64,000 bases of DNA from positions 2,189,501 through 2,253,500 of the forward strand of contig JAGTXX020000006.1 of assembly GCA_019044685.2 (NCBI GenBank), given 5' to 3'. This DNA comes from Nannochloris sp. 'desiccata' (taxonomy: Eukaryota; Chlorophyta; Trebouxiophyceae; Chlorellales; Chlorellaceae). The position numbers and the translations under genes are program-made. Shown in pieces: positions 1 through 10,028 of this stretch. The notes under the pieces are model-generated. The model made no database searches, was not told the DNA's origin, and saw only the letters and a program-made list of their open reading frames with translations. Each line of letters opens with the position of its first letter. Position 1 is the first letter of the stretch.

Positions 1-2
1 TA

Positions 3-584
3 GGAAAATACCAAAATACGACTGATATACCTGCACACAGCCACCTAAAGGGCCAAACAAGTTGTGATGGTCGGGATTTTGACAAAGGTACCCGAGGACT
101 TGGAGGGAGTATCGCTTGTCCCTGGACAACAGTAGGTGAAGAGAATATCACTATGATAGACGACTCTAGATACCCTTATGAATCTATACTAGTACATGAG
201 TTTGCGCACTGTGTTATGAATGTGGGGCTCGCAGGGCAGCCAACTCAAAGAAGAATAAAAGCCGCCTATGAGGCGGCGATGGATAAAAATTTGTATGATC
301 CGAGTAGTTATTTGGCGTCGAATGAAGAGGAATATTGGGCTGAAGCGACTCAAGCGTGGTTTGAGGCTACGGTACGGCTAGATGCAACGAGTAAGATGAT
401 AACGAGAAAGGCTGTGAAAAAACTAGACCCTGAGCTAGCAGGGATTTTGATCGAGGTTTGGGGAAATGGAGATTGGAGGTACCTAGAAACAGCGCCCGTT
501 TCGGAATTTAAGCGGGACTCTGGTCATAGTGCTGGTGGTGGTGGGGCAAAGCGGTTTTGGAAGCGGCTTGTGCCTTGTCGATAG
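3..584 (+). CDS. HExxH metallopeptidase-like protein, 5' end outside window
   Basis: The frame is open from base 3 to the TAG at 582-584, so the gene is cut by the left edge; the ATG at 153 is probably internal. The visible 193 residues contain HEFAH (codons at about 195-209), a zincin-type HExxH site. A run of acidic and aromatic residues about 40 residues later (EEEYWAEA) could supply the third metal ligand. Upstream of 153 the frame reads RGLGGSIACP...VGEEN, which continues sensibly into HEFAH and supports a longer protein. The tail is Gly/His/Lys-rich and low in complexity. I recall similar uncharacterised HEFAH proteins in fungi and bacteria but cannot name the family. Substrate and location are unknown because the N-terminus is missing. 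A TGTAA motif lies 100 bases after the stop. Confidence 0.6.
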   Translation, partial: GKYQNTTDIPAHSHLKGQTSCDGRDFDKGTRGLGGSIACPWTTVGEENITMIDDSRYPYESILVHEFAHCVMNVGLAGQPTQRRIKAAYEAAMDKNLYDPSSYLASNEEEYWAEATQAWFEATVRLDATSKMITRKAVKKLDPELAGILIEVWGNGDWRYLETAPVSEFKRDSGHSAGGGGAKRFWKRLVPCR

Positions 585-683
585 GAAAGGTGAAGTCTAT
601 TGAAGACGCCGGCAAAGTCGACAAAGTCGCTGGAGGTAACAACAATGATAACGATGGCTTAAAACCGAAAAAGCTCCTTCAAT

Positions 684-688
684 TGTAA
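684..688 (+). terminator. Putative polyadenylation motif TGTAA (metallopeptidase-like gene)
   Basis: TGTAA, the chlorophyte near-upstream polyadenylation element, lies 100 bases after the stop of the left-edge gene and before the next ATG at 771. Assignment is by position and motif only. Confidence 0.4.
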
Positions 689-770
689 TTTAACATACTT
701 AAGAATTACTAATAATTGATTGTCTTTTCTAGGGTGAGCGAGGTCTTCCTTGTAAGTGAGCCTAGTTACG

Positions 771-2540
771 ATGAAATTAACAAGATTGCCTAACTCAAAT
801 GTGAAACTTCCAACAAAGATTAATGCTGGAAATTCGCAAAGAAATATCAATAAATTCACTGGTTCTCGCACGAGAGCCATGATCACAAACCAAAGATTCT
901 CTCGCGCCACTAGAGTTAAAACATCGTCATCGAGTGGGGATAAAGAAACAGAACCTGCTTGGTTTGAAGACCGTGGCAACAGAGGAAATAATGGAGGCAA
1001 TGGAGATGGTGGCGATGATGGATGGGGAGAACTTCCCGAGGATGGAGGTAGCAACGGTGGTGGCTATGGCGGCAATATTGTCGTCCTCCTCGCCGCTGCA
1101 GCAGCTTCAGTTGGTGCTTTCAATCTTTACCAAAAGCGTAAGAAAGGCGATGGCATTCTTGATGGATTACCTCTTCCAGATGAATATGACAGTGACGATG
1201 TACGCACTTTAAAACGTCTATTACGTGACGTTTTCTCCGATCTTGTTAAAGTCCGTAGCCGCTTAGATGAGCTGGAAAGCGCTACTGGTGTTGCTTCTTC
1301 TGACTTCGTTGCTGACGCTACTCCTTTGGAGGCAACCAGCACCAAATCCGGAAACAATAACAACAGCAGCAGATCCTCAGCCTCTCCTGCTGGTGGTGGT
1401 TCTTCTTCTGCTTCTTCCTTCTCATCAACAAGATTACATAGCGCTCTTAGTGGAGCTCTTAAAATCGGAGGTGGCTTACTATGGGATCAAGAAGCATCCT
1501 CTTCTGGTGCCGCCACCACCCCTTCTGTATCTCAAACTGCGCCTGGAGATGGCAGCGGCAGTGGTCTTGGCTTGGACTCGGTGCAAGACGCAGGTGTCCG
1601 TCTAGGGACAGATTTGATTTTACGCGTTGGGGGCCCTGTCCGTGGTGGCAAAGACGCCGTTATGGCTGAAGTACGAATTGATCCTGGTGAAGAACAATTC
1701 GCTTTGCAGAAAATTCTTTACAGTTGCAGAGTCGCTCCGGGTCTTCGGGCTATCCTGGCGCCATTTGGAGCTCGAGGGCAAGATGTAGCTTATACTTTAA
1801 ACCCTCTTGCTGGCCAAGGCTTAACTTCCTCTGTAAAGCATGGAAATCCCTTGCATCAAAAGGTATTAGGCTCTGTTCTTGCAGCTGCAGCTGATTTGAA
1901 AAAAGCCTGGCTCAGTTTGGCGTATTTTTCTTCCAGTGGTGCCGGTGGCGGAGACGTTGATGGCGGTGAAGAAATACAAAATGTAGTGATGGCACAGGCT
2001 GTCATATCCCCAATTCCTGCAATATCCCTCGGTTTAACTATCTTAGAACCTGGTGAGAACTTGTTACGCCGCCCTGGAAGTCGCTCTAGCAGCAGCAGCA
2101 ATAGCAGTAGCCCCACCAGCAGTAGTCTCAGCGGAGTTGGTGGTGTCGGAGCAGCAGCACCGCCACTGGGCCAACAACAAAGACAGCTGGGAGGTATGGT
2201 AGCCGTTTCTCTTGGAAACCTGGCGTTACATGGATGGACAGCTGCTGACGCGGATTCTGTTGAAACCAAAGCATGGCATGATATCCAATGGGGCATGTCT
2301 GTAGGCCCACGACAGGATGGTTCTGGTAATGGATGGTCTCTAGGCATCGGCAAAGTCACCGCTGCTGGTCCTGGACCGCAGTCTGGAGACCCCTTGGAAG
2401 CGTTACAACCGAATTTAATGGAGATTTCAACGCAGTGGAATATGGGGGATGGAATGTTGCTCACACCAGGGGTTGTGGTGTTGAGGAAAGGTGGGCAGAA
2501 TACTGTGTTTGCTGGAGTGAAGACGGCGTGGATGTTTTAG
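771..2540 (+). CDS. Unrecognised 589-aa protein, putative plastid-targeted membrane protein
   Basis: Intronless frame; the frame extends upstream only to a GTG, so the first ATG (771) was taken. The first ~60 residues are rich in Lys/Arg/Ser/Thr/Asn with almost no acids, like a chloroplast transit peptide. A Gly/Asn/Asp-rich stretch follows, then one hydrophobic segment (NIVVLLAAAAASVGAFNLY, about residues 105-124) followed by basic residues, a short heptad-like helix (DDVRTLKRLLRDVF...LDELE), and Ser-rich linkers. The C-terminal third alternates short hydrophobic and glycine-rich stretches and ends in a terminal Phe (GVKTAWMF), which would suit a beta-barrel or beta-rich envelope protein. 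That structural reading is inference; I do not recognise the family. Ser- and Gln-coding microsatellite-like runs lie at about 2090-2130 and 2165-2185. Confidence 0.65.
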   Translation: MKLTRLPNSNVKLPTKINAGNSQRNINKFTGSRTRAMITNQRFSRATRVKTSSSSGDKETEPAWFEDRGNRGNNGGNGDGGDDGWGELPEDGGSNGGGYGGNIVVLLAAAAASVGAFNLYQKRKKGDGILDGLPLPDEYDSDDVRTLKRLLRDVFSDLVKVRSRLDELESATGVASSDFVADATPLEATSTKSGNNNNSSRSSASPAGGGSSSASSFSSTRLHSALSGALKIGGGLLWDQEASSSGAATTPSVSQTAPGDGSGSGLGLDSVQDAGVRLGTDLILRVGGPVRGGKDAVMAEVRIDPGEEQFALQKILYSCRVAPGLRAILAPFGARGQDVAYTLNPLAGQGLTSSVKHGNPLHQKVLGSVLAAAADLKKAWLSLAYFSSSGAGGGDVDGGEEIQNVVMAQAVISPIPAISLGLTILEPGENLLRRPGSRSSSSSNSSSPTSSSLSGVGGVGAAAPPLGQQQRQLGGMVAVSLGNLALHGWTAADADSVETKAWHDIQWGMSVGPRQDGSGNGWSLGIGKVTAAGPGPQSGDPLEALQPNLMEISTQWNMGDGMLLTPGVVVLRKGGQNTVFAGVKTAWMF

Positions 2541-2665
2541 GGTAGAAAAAAGTATTTTGAATTTCCTTCGTTCTTTTTGCTCTGTTTTTCCCTAACCCTT
2601 AATTGCATGACGACACACGCCAATGTCCTTTGTTTTAGACAACACCTGACGTATTTAAAAAGAAA

Positions 2666-2670
2666 TGTAA
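2666..2670 (+). terminator. Putative polyadenylation motif TGTAA
   Basis: TGTAA 126 bases after the stop of the 771-2540 gene, upstream of the NDUFB8 start. Confidence 0.4.
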
Positions 2671-2868
2671 TTTTGAATCAGCGGCAGCAAACAGATACCG
2701 GGAGCGCCGGAGGAGTGCCGAATTTAGTAAAGATAAAGCTTGGAAGCTCTTAGAATTCTTGAATAAATACAAGTACGTATCGAATATATTCCATTCCTCG
2801 CTACAAAAGGGAAATTATCTCCTAAATATCAAGCAATCAAATTACATTTTCTGTAAATCAATAACATA

Positions 2869-3279
2869 ATGAAAGGACTTGCCGCACTTGCGCGCCGCGC
2901 GTCACAAGCAAGGAATGCTTTGGTAGTTAGGGGAGGTGGCGGTGGCCCTATGGCACGGCCAGACCCCCCTAGCCAACCTCTTGCTGAACAGGATGAATTG
3001 TAAGCAGAGTGATTCAAACGTTATTCAAAGACTTTCAAATTAATGTAAACAATTGATATTTGCAGGATTTGGGATGATGGAACGGTCAACCCTGAGCCAG
3101 CATTAGACGAGTTCAACTTGGTGAGCAAACAGACGGCACTCAAATGGCTCGTTGGCGGATTATCTGTATTTGCAGCAGTAGGATATATGGCCACTTCAGC
3201 AGCCCCAGAGAAGCGTACACCATGGGCACCAAAACAGAATGTTGGCATTCCGTCCGTGGTAGGGCCTAGCGCCGCATAG
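2869..3279 (+). CDS. NDUFB8: Complex I subunit NDUFB8 (ASHI-like), two exons
   Basis: Two exons, 2869-2999 and 3066-3279, join in frame across a 66-base GT(AAGC)...TGCAG intron and encode 114 residues. Exon 1 gives a basic, acid-free N-terminus typical of a mitochondrial presequence. The junction creates DELIWDDGTVNPEPALDEF, which matches the plant NDUFB8 pattern (ELMWDNGTPFPEP) that precedes the single membrane helix, here WLVGGLSVFAAVGYMAT. The family is an accessory subunit of the membrane arm of mitochondrial NADH:ubiquinone oxidoreductase. The length is close to the ~125 residues usual in plants. A second complex I accessory subunit (NDUFB3) lies at 50140. Confidence 0.82.
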
Positions 3280-3799
3280 AAAAAGAGACCCCAACTTCTT
3301 GTATCATTTACCGTTATTTTTTCTACTCTGTTTTTTCCTTTTGGCTTAAACTTCCCCCTAATTTCGCTGTAATATACAACACTGACTGAGTAAAAGTGCA
3401 TACATTCCCACGTTGCTGGATGAAGAATATCTCAAGCATCATGTTCCAGGTTAAAACATACTTGTGAATAGTACTCCGACAGCATTTTGTACAGCCCACT
3501 GCAAAATTAATACTTTAACTTAGTCATATGAGATGGGAATTCAGGCCGCTGACGGTGGCATCCGAACACAATAAAAAAGAATACTCAGACCAATCAACTG
3601 AACGAACGCACGGCAAAAGAGTCAGACAATAGCGCTTTTCGAAAAAAAATCCCCTTTGGTTGAACCGCTGCCTCGGCCTTCCTATTTTACTCAAGAAACA
3701 ACGGTAAAGTCGCATGAAAAGACCTCAAACCATATTATTTATAGTTATTGAGTCTACCAAAACGCACACAAATGCTGTAAATACAATTTAATATATATA
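3280..3799. other. Intergenic, 520 bases
   Basis: The left part is the NDUFB8 3' UTR, with TGTAA at 3368-3372. The right part is AT-rich (ATATATATAA just before the ATG at 3800) and probably holds the promoter and leader of the pseudouridine synthase gene. No RNA gene or repeat recognised. Confidence 0.4.
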
Positions 3800-4759
3800 A
3801 TGTCCATGCAATTTTCTATTCTAAAAGACACATCCTCAATCCTTGTCGTAAACAAACCTCCAAACATCGCTTTCCACAATAGCGGCGACACGTCCCTAGG
3901 AGCGGTAACATTGCTACGTCAACAGCTCGGTCCAAATTACCCTCGAATTTACCCTGTACACAGGTTGGCTCTTTTTCTTAAATATTACTTCCTCCCCCAA
4001 TCCCGCCCACCAATCTCAAACTCTAGCTATTCCTTTACTTCAAGCTAGTCTTCTTTTCTCTCTTATCTTTACAGACTTGATGCCATGACGTCTGGTGCCA
4101 TGATGTTTGCAAAATCTCCAGATATCGTTCGTGAAATCATTCAAAAATTTAAAGCAAAACAGGTCTCCAAGTACTATGTTGCCATCTCCGCCCGAAAACC
4201 ATCAAAAAAGATGGGTAGTGTGGTAGGCGATATGACCCGAGGCCGTCGTGGAAGCTGGATGCTACAACGAACAACAGAAACTTCGCCTGCAGTCACCCGC
4301 TTTATAGCGTCAGCCGTCCCGGGACGGCCTGGTAAAATAGCTTTCTTATTAAAACCCGAGACAGGGAAGACTCACCAACTTCGAGTCGCTTTAAAATCTC
4401 TTGGCTCGCCAGTTTTAGGGGATATTAGATATGGAAACGCTCTAGGTGCTGGAAAAGAACCCCGAGGGTGCCTTCATTGTGCTGCGCTACGGCTGTATAT
4501 AGGGGATACACTTCATCAGGTAGTGTGTCCACCATGGTTGAACACGCCAGCGGTGTTCCCCCCGCCACCCCAGATACCGGGCGAGAGTGAAGAAGATACT
4601 AATCCTATAGATAATAATATGATAGATTCGGAGTTTAAAAGCAGTGGATTTCAGCAGTTGTTTGAAGAGAAATGGTTCTCTCCAGGAATTGAAGATAATA
4701 TGGGCATTTGGTTCCCAGAAAATAAGCTGCTAAGATCAACACCAGAATCACTATTGTGA
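3800..4759 (+). CDS. RluA-family RNA pseudouridine synthase, two exons
   Basis: Exons 3800-3963 and 4075-4759 (intron starts GTTGGC, ends TTACAG) encode 282 residues. Splicing rebuilds the RluA catalytic loop: exon 1 ends in ...YPVHR and exon 2 begins LDAMTSG, giving HRLDAMTSG with the nucleophilic Asp. Other family signatures are VNKPPNIAFH near the N-terminus, KYYVAIS, the basic KPETGKTHQLRVAL box and GSPVLGDIRYG, followed by LHCAALRL. The enzyme isomerises uridine to pseudouridine in rRNA or tRNA. No S4 RNA-binding domain is visible. The target and organelle cannot be told; the N-terminus is short, and the last ~65 residues are acidic and unlike the core. The donor GTTGGC is weak, but the catalytic motif proves the join. 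TGTAA follows at 4902-4906. Confidence 0.9.
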
Positions 4760-5033
4760 TATACTAATTTCATATGGTACTATGTATCGTTGGAGACACC
4801 GTGTTGATACAAAGCCGTTAGATGTTCGTTTATCTCACAGAATGAGCTCCTCCAGGAGTGAAGCAACTTACTGAAGATTGACGCAGCAAGCTGCGTGGGT
4901 TTGTAATGTATTCTTTATTCGACTGGATCTCTAATCCAAAACTCGCGCCGTTAGATTTTACATTAATTCTTAATAGAAACTCTTTTTCTCCGTTTTTAGT
5001 GTATACTTGCCTGCCAATTGTTTGTCAATAAAC

Positions 5034-5643
5034 CTAGCTAGGATGAACATGGATATGTCTCTGGCAGAAATCTCTTAGCAACGTTACCATCTTTGACGAT
5101 GTGTCGGGCAACCTTTTTTTTAAATGTGGAGGAGAAAAGACAGAAATCGAGGGTTAGTAGTAACACATTATTCAACATTACAGAGAAAATAGAAAATAAG
5201 TATTGCAGAATTAATGCTTACTGATAGGTTAATACAGCGTAGCATGGTGTTCCCAAAACGCTACTTTCAATTTTACAAGCGGCAATGCCGGGGCCTTCTT
5301 CTGGATCTGTATCTACCATTTGCCGGCCATATACTAACGGAGGGTGGTGTCGATGAATCTATAAAAGTGTTATGCATGAAAAAGAGATAATTGTTGGGTG
5401 GAAATTAACACTTGAGAAGAATTTTAAAAAGCTTACCTCAAAACGCCGTCCTGCCAGGTGCATGCCTCTTTGAATGGCAGCATCTCGCTCTCCGAACGCA
5501 TCCCGCAATGTCACAAGCTCCTGATGTGTTGGTGAGCATTCATGGCTATGTAAAACTGTCAACGCTTGATCAAAAAATAAAAATGTGGATGAGATCGGGA
5601 AAGCAGTGAAAGCTGCTCTCCTTATTTCCTCAAGACTGCTCAT
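5034..5643 (-). CDS. Profilin-like small protein, three exons
   Basis: Minus-strand exons 5643-5437, 5358-5222 and 5112-5034 join in phase (donors GTAAGC and GTAAGC, acceptors TATAG and AAAAG) to give 140 residues. The apparent stop after exon 2 (TATCAGTAA) is really a donor: splicing instead yields TYQLPDTSSKMVTLLRDFCQ. The order of elements resembles profilin: an N-terminal helix, a polar segment ending in a DAFGERDAAI helix, LAGRRFEIHRHHPPLVYGR strands, PEEGPGIAACKIE, CYAVLTYQLP and a C-terminal amphipathic helix. Profilins bind actin monomers and proline-rich peptides. Similarity is to fold pattern only, not to a clear profilin signature, so it may belong to a related uncharacterised green-algal family. 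It is divergent from the S8 peptidase gene, about 195 bases apart. Confidence 0.65.
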
Positions 5644-5838
5644 CTGTACATGAGTTATTCATCCCAATGTTTATAAAAAAGTGAATAATTGTATTATTTG
5701 CTGTCTGGGGAGCCTATTATAAATAGGCAAGGTCCAAAAATAATCTTTCAGGATGGTTTCGAGGGGCCATTGGATCCTTTTTAAACGGAATTGCCGCTAA
5801 TCAGTGGCATTCTTTATTTATGATTTTGATTTGCATTA

Positions 5839-7830
5839 ATGTCTGCGTCTGCAGGTACGGAGTCAGCCCGGGCCGCGGTGATATTCGTTCTGCATCTAGC
5901 GATTTTTTTTGATCTTTGGAACAGCTTCAGCGGAGGATTTAAATAACACTGAGCGTAGGCTCATCATTAGATATTCCTCTGGATTTAGGAGAGCAGCCCA
6001 TGGACATAATCAAAGCCTGCTTTCACAAGGAGTCTCCATGCAAGATCTAGCGGATGATCTCGCTGTGCTCTCAGGTCCTGCTAATACTGTGATTGCCGAA
6101 GCTTTAAAACTTCCAGGAGTGCAATCTATAGAAGAAGATATTATCTTGAAAGCACATGTAAATTGAATTTGCCTTGCTTCCTACATCCCTTATTTCTCAA
6201 ATATTTTGCCGGTTTCAATCTGCAAAAACTCTGAACTCAATTTTCTAACCATTCTTCTCTGCAGAAGGTTCAAAACGCAGCATCTGTTACTAAATGCAAT
6301 CAAAAGTGTATGTATAAAGACGGAAACCTGGGATCAAGCCAAAAGGAAATTCTGCCGTATGGCATCCAAATGGTCGTCGGTCGGGCTGGCATTGGTCCAG
6401 GCCCTTCTTCACTACTCGGCTCTGACGTCGTCGTCTGCATTTTAGACACTGGTATCTACACGAATCACTCAGATTTAAAAAGAAATTCCTTCAGTGGCTG
6501 CACAAAGGCTACAACCGAGGGGTCGATGTGTCGATTTTATCCTTTCAATGCCCCGAAAGAGCCTCATGGTACTCACATTTCCGGTACCATTGCAGCTACA
6601 CGCGGCAACGGACGTGGCGTGCTAGGCATATTACCTTCCGGTGTTGATATTATTGGCTCGAATGTCCTTCCTGGACGTGGAAGTGGCCCTCTTTCCTTAA
6701 CTTTAGAGGCCTTGTCTCTTTGTGAAGCTGAAGTCGACGCTCGACAAGCAAAAGGAAAATCAGCCCGTGCTGTGGTCAACATGTCCTTTGGTACTTCCGA
6801 GAAAAGCCCCGCATTAGAAAGTGCGATTAATAGAATGTATCGTCGTGGTGACATTCTTTTTGTCGCTTCTGCTGGTAATGAACAAGTTTCGTCCCCAGGG
6901 CAGGTTATCTATCCAGCTGGATTTGCTTCTGCAATCTCTGTTGGCGCTGTGAACTGCAATAAACAAGTGGCTGCGTTCTCCCAACGTAATCATCACGTGT
7001 CGCTTGTAGCTCCTGGAGTTGATATTCTTTCCACTACGCTACCTGAGAAGATTGATTCGGTCAAACTCCAAGCACGCACAGCGTCAGGGTTCAAATCAAT
7101 TCTACCAGTTGAAGCGGTAGATCATTCTGGCTTCGGTACAATCACCGCAGCAGAAATTGTAAATTGTGGTCTCGGCACCTCTCCATGTCGTAAAAGCAAG
7201 GGCAAAGCGTGTCTTATTTCAAGGGGCAGGATTCCTTTCGGCTGTAAAGCAAGAAATGCTCAACTTGGTGGTTGCATCGCTGTCTTACTTTTCAACACTG
7301 AAAACCCTCCATGCACCCCTCTTACAGGCGCAACTTTAGAAACTGCCGAGTGCCGTCCTGCAAACGGAAAATCTTTCCCTCCAACAGTAGCTCTTAGTCA
7401 CAAAGATGGCAAAATGCTTAAAACTTGGATTGCCAAAAAACCCGGGTCAAAAGTAACCTTATCCGTAAAAAAATCTAGCCAAACAACCATGTTTAAGAGA
7501 AACTCCGGAACCAGTATGGCAGCACCACATGTCACTGGTATAGCTGCACGCATTTGGGCAGCCTTTCCAGAGTGTCAAAGTTTCGATGTTAGGAAAGCGT
7601 TGGAATCGGGCGCAAAGGATATTGGTCGATCCGGTAAAGATATTAATTCTGGGTACGGGTTAGTGGATTTGAATGGAGCGTATCAAGAGTTACAAAAGAT
7701 GGCATGTGCTCAACCAGAAGTAGCAGATGTGCCGATTCCTCCTGAGGAAGGACAAGATATTTCTGGCCAGAGACCTCCACCGCCACCACCAGAGGACAAT
7801 GGACTTTATAACCCTATACCTCCTACATAA
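5839..7830 (+). CDS. Secreted subtilisin-like serine peptidase (S8) with I9 prodomain; apparent frameshift in signal peptide
   Basis: The first ATG with a sensible leader is 5839 and reads a hydrophobic signal sequence (VIFVLHLAIF). At an eight-T run (5903-5910) the frame needs one T fewer to continue into the cleavage region (GTASA, then EDLNNTERR); otherwise it stops at 5945-5947. The prodomain (NTERRLIIRY...VQSIEEDI) follows. An intron, 6158-6264, joins phase 0 to the mature enzyme. The triad is visible: Asp in CILDTGIY, His in HGTHISGT and Ser in NSGTSMAAPHVTG. The Asn of the oxyanion hole is in ASAGNE. A Cys-rich protease-associated-like insert (about 7110-7370) sits before the Ser motif, as in plant subtilases and bacterial PA-containing S8 enzymes. 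The C-terminus is Pro-rich. Function: extracellular or vacuolar proteolysis. Confidence 0.85.
5903..5910 (+). other. T8 homopolymer at apparent frameshift
   Basis: Eight Ts in the signal-peptide codons of the S8 peptidase. One T must be dropped to join the leader frame from ATG 5839 to the propeptide frame. It may be a base-calling error, an allelic indel or a real break. Confidence 0.55.
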
Positions 7831-8771
7831 GGAATTTAGCCATGAAAAGTTTTGAATAACAAATGAGCAAACAATTAGAAAGTGCAGCTTACCTTAGCTT
7901 ATAAAATTGACCGACTTGACATTTTAACTCTCACTTGAAGGGGTTAATTTTTTCTTCCCCAAAGTCTTTGCAACCACACTTTTGATGTATCCCGATTTTT
8001 TGTGATAAAGTGTGCATATGGTTGTTATCAAAGTACAATATTTAGTTCTTCTAAGGCTGATTTGTCATGGTCTTAGACAAATGTGAAAGAAAGCAGCACT
8101 GTCAGCAATGAGCGCTGGTAGAAATAGCAAAGAACCAGGAAGGCAAGCAGAAACCCATAATGCACTTCATTGGCACTGTTGCAGCAGATCTGTGAGATTT
8201 TCATATGGTTCCAGACGATGCACTCTTCTATCTTGCCTTTGCATCAGCTAGCTTATTGCTGCGATTTGAATGCGGCCGCTGCCAGTGCCCAAGACCCCCG
8301 AGGCCTCCGAGGCAAACACCGAGTCAGAGAAGACCCAACAACCCTCTCTCTCTCTCTCTCTCTTTACAGCCTTTAATATATGAATATATTCTGCTGCCAG
8401 AAAACTGATTCAGATAATAATAGAGAAAATATATTTGTAAAACAGTTCTTTTAAGATAGGAATATGGAAAAACACAGCCAAAAACCCAACAACCCTGCTG
8501 GTAAATATGTTGAATAAGGCTGGATTATTAAAGTATTTATTTATATCTTCGTATTATTATTATTACCAACTAATCCCTTTTTGCGTGCAAAGTTGATTTC
8601 ACTTTCAGTCTTCAAGTTATTGGTATCAGATAGATTGATAGCATTGATTTTGAAAAATAATTAATGTAGCCTTCACCGGACATTTGCCCTTTTGGACGAT
8701 ACTTGATTTGATATTGATTCTTGTCAATACCTTAAAATACGAGCTCAATACTTTAAATCCTTCTCCAGCAC
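7831..8771. other. Intergenic, 941 bases, with CT microsatellite
   Basis: Contains the 3' UTR of the S8 gene and the upstream region of the sulfotransferase gene. A (CT)10 tract lies at 8344-8363, followed by TTTACAG, and AT-rich low-complexity sequence runs from 8400 to 8700. Short open frames at 8170-8408 have no recognisable content. No RNA gene seen. Confidence 0.35.
8344..8363 (+). repeat. (CT)10 microsatellite
   Basis: Twenty bases of uninterrupted CT in the intergenic region 5' of the sulfotransferase. Followed by TTTACAG it resembles a polypyrimidine tract and 3' splice site, but no upstream exon could be identified. Confidence 0.8.
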
Positions 8772-10028
8772 ATGACTCTCGTGCCGCAGCCATCCTCACG
8801 AGGTGGTTCCTGCCTCCCCTGGACTTTTGCCCTCGTGGTTAGTCTCTTTGCAACAGCAATGTTTCTGCTAGGACCTGGAAAGCAAGCTGCTATACAATGT
8901 GTCCAATCGTGCAGCAGGCAGCAGCCAGAAACATCTGACATAGTGCGTGAATCCTCTTCTTCTTCGAACTTGAAGACAAGCAGAGGTGATGCCCTCAGTA
9001 ACAATGTAGACGACGTAATACGCCACGCTAGGGCTATTGCAGCTACATACATTCCACTAGAAACGATAACAGCGTTTCCAACTTCATTTTGGTTTGTGAA
9101 AAACGTTAAAGTTGGAGGAACAACGCTAGCGGGGGTGCTACGAGCCATCTGTGCTCACTACGGCATGGCCTGCTTGAACCCCTTGGAAGGTCGCATTGGG
9201 TGGAAGAAAGAAGAAGACATCAGAGAGGTCGCTGCTGCTGCATTGGCTGTTGGCTTTGAGCATGTGACAATTAGCAACCACGGAGCATACATCCCATCAG
9301 CAGCCCGGTACCTAGGTAAAGGCAAGCCATTGCTATTTACAACTCTCCGACACCCAGTAAATCGAGTCCTTAGTGCATATTTCTACAATTTGATTGGTTC
9401 GCATAGAAGCCATACTGGCGTTCCTGAGCAAGAAGGTGAAGATTGCGTTGCAGCTTTACAAGCCGGTAAAAAGTGCAAGCTTCTAGAAGGTTTTGAAGAT
9501 CATTATGTTCATGGAGACGGTGTATTCGGACGCAATCATATCTTTAAATACATTCACGGCGATGAAAAAACCGCAAGAGATGCTTTTCAGCAATATGATT
9601 TCGTCTTCATGACTGAGAGGTTTGACGAATCGCTGGTATTATTCATGCTCAAATATGGTCTAGCGCTGCGTGATATTGCCTATTTGAAAATGAAAGATAG
9701 AAGTGGGACATATCCTCGTGAAGAAGACATGCCCAAGAAGGCCATAGATTTTATTAAAGAGAGCAACACGTTAGACCTAGAGTTGTGGGACCTTGCCAAT
9801 GCAGCTCTAGATGCACAAAGAGATTCTCTATCTAAAGAAGGCCACGATGTGGAGGGCGCCATGGAAGCCTTTGCTGCTATGCAAGCTGTAGTCGCAGCAG
9901 AGTGCAGTGACTACGAGGAATGGTATGAAAAGCATGGCTTTAATACCATGTTGACATATTGGGGTAGAGATAACGGTGTAGGAAGTCGATGTATTATGCA
10001 CGCTGTAAAGTTGGCTGGATTTGGGTAA
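8772..10028 (+). CDS. Type II membrane sulfotransferase-like protein (Golgi)
   Basis: Intronless, 418 residues. The N-terminus has one hydrophobic anchor (WTFALVVSLFATAMFLLG, about residues 17-34) after a short basic tail, the type II arrangement of Golgi carbohydrate sulfotransferases. The PAPS-binding elements are visible: the 5'-phosphosulfate loop in KNVKVGGTTLAGVL (about 115-128) and the 3'-phosphate motif in LRHPVNRVLSAYF (about 195-207). These fit the Sulfotransfer_2/3 group (heparan 2-O, galactose-3-O type), which sulfates glycans from PAPS. In green algae such enzymes would act on sulfated cell-wall polysaccharides or glycoproteins; the acceptor cannot be told here. The C-terminal part is helical and acidic without a further known motif. 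Confidence 0.8.
   Translation: MTLVPQPSSRGGSCLPWTFALVVSLFATAMFLLGPGKQAAIQCVQSCSRQQPETSDIVRESSSSSNLKTSRGDALSNNVDDVIRHARAIAATYIPLETITAFPTSFWFVKNVKVGGTTLAGVLRAICAHYGMACLNPLEGRIGWKKEEDIREVAAAALAVGFEHVTISNHGAYIPSAARYLGKGKPLLFTTLRHPVNRVLSAYFYNLIGSHRSHTGVPEQEGEDCVAALQAGKKCKLLEGFEDHYVHGDGVFGRNHIFKYIHGDEKTARDAFQQYDFVFMTERFDESLVLFMLKYGLALRDIAYLKMKDRSGTYPREEDMPKKAIDFIKESNTLDLELWDLANAALDAQRDSLSKEGHDVEGAMEAFAAMQAVVAAECSDYEEWYEKHGFNTMLTYWGRDNGVGSRCIMHAVKLAGFG

Noticed and set aside
1856..2464. 202-codon minus-strand frame
   Set aside because: Antisense to the 771-2540 gene and Pro/Ser/Leu-rich in a way that mirrors its Gly/Ser codons; no splice or start context.
8344..8370. CT tract plus TTTACAG as a splice acceptor of an unseen gene
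   Set aside because: No frame with recognisable content follows it before the sulfotransferase, and no upstream exon was found.
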